Source: Acidobacteriota bacterium (GTDB taxonomy: Bacteria > Acidobacteriota > Blastocatellia > Pyrinomonadales > Pyrinomonadaceae). Taken from it: a DNA stretch of 5,553 nt. A program made the position numbers and the translations under genes. The stretch is taken from NCBI GenBank assembly GCA_024640445.1, contig JAHEEZ010000229.1:1-5553 (forward strand), written 5' to 3'. Every line of letters starts with the position of its first letter. Positions within the stretch are counted from its first letter, which is position 1. A model generated the notes under the pieces. The model worked only from the letters and a program-made list of their open reading frames with translations. It made no database searches and was not told the DNA's origin. Shown here in pieces: positions 4,151 to 5,553 of the stretch.

Positions 4151-5553
4151 TCAGTTCTTCTTATCCTTGTCCTTGTCTTCATCGTCCCATTTCCTTTCCA
4201 CACCCTTCAGGTGCTTGTCGAACCAGCCGATGAAACGCTGGAAGCGGTCCTTCTGGAACGTGGGTTTGCGGATTCCGTGATGCTCTCCGGGATAGACGAC
4301 CAGCTGAGTGTCGCGGCCCAGCCGCTTCATCGCCTGGTACATCTGCTCCGAGTTCAGGATCGGCACATTCCAGTCATCTGATCCGCCTATCCACAGCGTC
4401 GGCGTCGTAATCTTCGCTACGTCGTTGAAAGGCGAGAGCCTCTCCCACGCCGCGGCGTTCTCCCACGGAAGCCCAAGCTCGACCTCCCACCACATCTGGT
4501 AATGGTCGTGGCCGTAGTTAGCGCGGAACAGCGCCTCGCTCGCTCCGGAAACAGCCGCCTTAAAACGAGTCGATTTCGTGATCATATAGTTCGTCAGGAT
4601 CCCTCCATACGACCATCCGCCCACACCGAGCCTCTCGGGATCCGCATAACCCCGCGCGATCACATAATCGATGCCCGCCATCTCATCCTCAAAATCCGGG
4701 ACGCCCCAGTTGGCGAAAAGCGCGTAGGAGAATGCCTGCCCATAACCCGAAGAGCCGCGCGGATTTGCCTGAAGCACAAGGTATCCTTCCGCCGCCCAAA
4801 GCTGGGCCTGGTAATTAAAGCTGTAATCGTATTGCGAGACCGGGCCGCCGTGCGGGTTAAGGATCATCGGGTACTTCATCGACGGATTGAAGCCGATCGG
4901 TTTGTAGAGGAATGCCTCGATCTCCGTTCCATCCTTGCTCTTGAAGCGGATCTCTTCGGGCTGGGAAAGCTCTATCTTGTCCATCAGCTCTTTGTTAGCC
5001 GAAGTGACGCGCTTCAACTGGCCGCCGGAAAAAGTATAGAGGTCTCCCGGTACATCAGGAGTGCTGATCTGAACTGCGACCGTTCCTCCGCCTACCTCGA
5101 AGCCTTCCACGATGTTCGATCCCTTCACGTGCCGCGTTACATTGCCGCCGGCCGCCGGTATCGACGCGAGCTGCTGTTCGCCGCTGTCCTCAAGAATGAA
5201 CCAGATCGCCGAACCGTCCTCCGAGAACTTCGGCGAGCGCACGTTTCGGTCGACCGATTCGGTCAGAACCTTTGGCGCGCCGCCGGTCGCGGAAACGGTC
5301 GCGAGATGCTCGGTCGCGTACCACAGCACCTTCAAAGGCGCCGTCACGGTCGTATATGCGATGGACTTTCCGTCAGGACTCCACGCGGGATTCGCATCCT
5401 CACGCGGGTTCGTAGTGACCTGCAGAAGCGTCGCGCCTTTGTCCGTATTGTCGGCGGAAACTATCCAAATGTCTGTGTTCGGATTGCCATCAGGTTCCTT
5501 GGTGCGGTTGCTGACAAAAGCTACCGACCTGCCGTCCGGGCTCCAGGCGGGAT
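4151..5553 (-). CDS. S9-family (prolyl oligopeptidase-like) serine peptidase, 5'-truncated by the window edge
   Basis: The frame is open from the window edge to the TGA at 4151, giving at least 466 residues (numbered here from the first complete codon, 5551-5549). The GTG at 5347 is only an internal codon. Residues 1-120 hold WD40-like propeller blades: PAWSPDGRSVAFVSNR (1-16), PAWSPDGKSIAYTT (55-68) and SPKFSEDGSAIWF (106-118), spaced 52-54 residues apart. The alpha/beta-hydrolase domain starts near residue 199. It shows HGGP (234-237, oxyanion region), the nucleophile elbow GGWSYGG with Ser314 (codon 4612-4610), Asp393 in DWNVP (4375-4373) and His425 in GEHHGI (4279-4277), so the catalytic triad is intact. 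The C-terminus ends in a charged Asp/Lys tail. Relatives cleave peptides or acyl-peptides and are usually 650-700 residues, so about 200 residues, and any signal peptide, lie outside. The plus-strand TPR gene ends 81 nt away, convergent. Confidence 0.93.
   Translation of the reverse strand, partial: PAWSPDGRSVAFVSNRTKEPDGNPNTDIWIVSADNTDKGATLLQVTTNPREDANPAWSPDGKSIAYTTVTAPLKVLWYATEHLATVSATGGAPKVLTESVDRNVRSPKFSEDGSAIWFILEDSGEQQLASIPAAGGNVTRHVKGSNIVEGFEVGGGTVAVQISTPDVPGDLYTFSGGQLKRVTSANKELMDKIELSQPEEIRFKSKDGTEIEAFLYKPIGFNPSMKYPMILNPHGGPVSQYDYSFNYQAQLWAAEGYLVLQANPRGSSGYGQAFSYALFANWGVPDFEDEMAGIDYVIARGYADPERLGVGGWSYGGILTNYMITKSTRFKAAVSGASEALFRANYGHDHYQMWWEVELGLPWENAAAWERLSPFNDVAKITTPTLWIGGSDDWNVPILNSEQMYQAMKRLGRDTQLVVYPGEHHGIRKPTFQKDRFQRFIGWFDKHLKGVERKWDDEDKDKDKKN

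Overview
The window looks like bacterial chromosome with moderate G+C content. It shows no tRNA, rRNA, CRISPR, transposase or phage gene. The mix of genes is typical of soil Acidobacteriota of the Blastocatellia/Pyrinomonadales kind: an S9 peptidase with a WD40-like propeller, a secreted protein joining a carboxypeptidase-regulatory-like domain to TPRs, and many small VOC, SRPBCC, GNAT and YjbR genes. That assignment is inferred from gene style, not from a marker gene.

Layout. (1) Positions 1-27 hold the first nine codons of a minus-strand gene that leaves the window. (2) Positions 55-220 hold a non-coding tandem array of about eight 20-bp units, with a short hairpin at its left edge. (3) Positions 228-1840 are a tight minus-strand cluster. 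In transcription order it is a YjbR-like gene, an SRPBCC/AHSA1-type gene, a GNAT acetyltransferase and a VOC protein, with junctions of -4, +3 and +14 nt. The SRPBCC gene appears broken: its N-terminal piece and its C-terminal half lie in different frames and the middle of the domain is missing. (4) Positions 1841-2043 are a divergent intergenic region with a perfect 14-bp palindrome and an extended -10 promoter candidate. (5) Positions 2044-2909 are a plus-strand pair, SRPBCC then a PhnB-like VOC, overlapping by one base (TAATG). (6) Positions 3035-4069 encode a secreted CarboxypepD-like plus TPR protein with a perfect Shine-Dalgarno sequence. (7) Positions 4151-5553 hold the C-terminal two thirds, roughly, of an S9 prolyl-oligopeptidase-family enzyme on the minus strand, convergent with the TPR gene. 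No gene-free stretch exceeds 300 bases.

How they fit together. The two divergent clusters are both built from small, soluble, single-domain proteins of ligand-binding or detoxification-type families (SRPBCC, VOC, GNAT, YjbR). They look like accessory functions, and no shared pathway can be read from sequence. The TPR protein and the S9 peptidase are probably exported and are independent transcription units. I do not see a convincing new multi-gene system. The most noteworthy items are the tandem array, the decayed SRPBCC gene hidden behind an apparently intact 95-codon reading frame, and the palindrome between the divergent operons.
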